25,715 nucleotides of DNA from Lachnospiraceae bacterium (GTDB lineage: Bacteria; Bacillota; Clostridia; Lachnospirales; Lachnospiraceae), in NCBI GenBank assembly GCA_019421365.1, contig JAHZFJ010000042.1, positions 1 through 25,715 of the forward strand, in the 5' to 3' direction. Below the pieces are notes generated by a model. It searched no databases. It was given only the letters and a program-made list of their open reading frames with translations, and was not told the DNA's origin. Made by a program: the position numbers and the translations under genes. Below, piece after piece: positions 25,612 through 25,715 of the stretch; position 1 is the first letter of the stretch; every line of letters starts with the position of its first letter.

Positions 25612-25655
25612 AATAAAAAATTCCCAGACACCTTGATTTTTCAAGTTTTCTGAGG
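25611..25655 (-). terminator. Terminator downstream of tRNA-Gly
   Basis: On the minus strand a stem of about 14 bp with a few mismatches (25655-25641 with 25636-25623, inner CTTGA/TCAAG perfect) is followed by AATTTTTTATTT. It begins 11 bp after the tRNA 3' end and overlaps only the final base of the recombinase stop codon. Confidence 0.65.
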
Positions 25656-25665
25656 AAATAAGTTA

Positions 25666-25715
25666 AGCGCGAGACGGGATTCGAACCCGCGACCCTCGCC
25701 TTGGCAAGGCGATAC
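25666..25715 (-). tRNA. tRNA-Gly(GCC), 3' part, cut by the window end
   Basis: On the minus strand the anticodon arm TCGCC-TTGCCAA-GGCGA has anticodon GCC. The T-arm loop TTCGAAT is flanked by GCGGG and CCCGT, and the acceptor strand CTCGCGC is at 25667-25673. The 3' CCA is not encoded. The D-arm and 5' acceptor strand lie beyond the window. Its 3' end faces the recombinase remnant, a typical attachment site for integrative elements. Confidence 0.9.

Noticed and set aside
1..25715. CRISPR arrays, rRNA genes, complete insertion sequences, riboswitches, toxin-antitoxin pairs
   Set aside because: I scanned for regular spaced repeats, rRNA-like stretches, transposase motifs and conserved leader structures and found none that I could support.

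Overview
The window is AT-rich, with strong Gram-positive GGAGG-type ribosome binding sites and an unlinked-ATPase CUT1 sugar transporter. Its gene families (GH127, GH51, DUF3784, large multimodular secreted proteins, clostridial integrases) point to an anaerobic, plant-polysaccharide-degrading member of the Lachnospiraceae, of the Lachnoclostridium phytofermentans type. This is an inference from gene content; I cannot name the species. Almost every gene lies on the minus strand. The exception is an integrase remnant at the right end.

Region 1 (about 0.1-15.9 kb) is an intact arabinose-glycan utilisation locus. In order of transcription (right to left) it has a LacI-family regulator (14828-15868), a 2246-residue secreted multimodular protein (7742-14482), then an operon of GH127 beta-L-arabinofuranosidase-like enzyme, lipoprotein sugar-binding protein, two permeases and a GH51 alpha-L-arabinofuranosidase. 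The secreted protein has a DUF5695-like core that looks like a glycosidase, plus three discoidin-like modules, LamG, PKD-like, Ig-like, FIVAR and Fn3 modules. Two transcription units, the secreted protein and the GH127 operon, have the same promoter (TTTACA, 17 bp, TTTAAT). Each carries a near-palindromic 18-bp operator (consensus TGAWTAAWCGTTTAATCA) just downstream of the -10 box and a second one further into the leader. A fifth near-match lies inside the lacI gene. The simplest model: the secreted protein trims arabinofuranose-containing plant glycans outside the cell, the transporter imports the fragments, GH127 and GH51 finish them in the cytoplasm, and the LacI protein controls both units. 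A terminator-like hairpin between the binding-protein and permease genes probably sets their expression ratio.

Region 2 (about 15.9-23.6 kb) is a mixed, decaying accessory region. It holds three GNAT acetyltransferases and a small DUF3784 membrane protein that look intact. Several others are broken: the C-terminal stub of an MFS exporter, a truncated and twice-frameshifted chemotaxis receptor, a frameshifted SGNH hydrolase, a frameshifted nucleoside phosphorylase, a HAD phosphatase whose expected ATG is ATA, and an HExxH protein interrupted by an in-frame TAA. The long genes of region 1 are uninterrupted, so real decay is more likely than uniformly poor sequence.

Region 3 (about 23.6-25.7 kb) is a mobile-element end. 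It has a plus-strand tyrosine recombinase ORF that joins parts of two different integrases and is also frameshifted near its N-terminus. It lies about 55 bp from the 3' end of a tRNA-Gly(GCC) gene that runs off the window. This is the usual arrangement of an element inserted at a tRNA 3' end.
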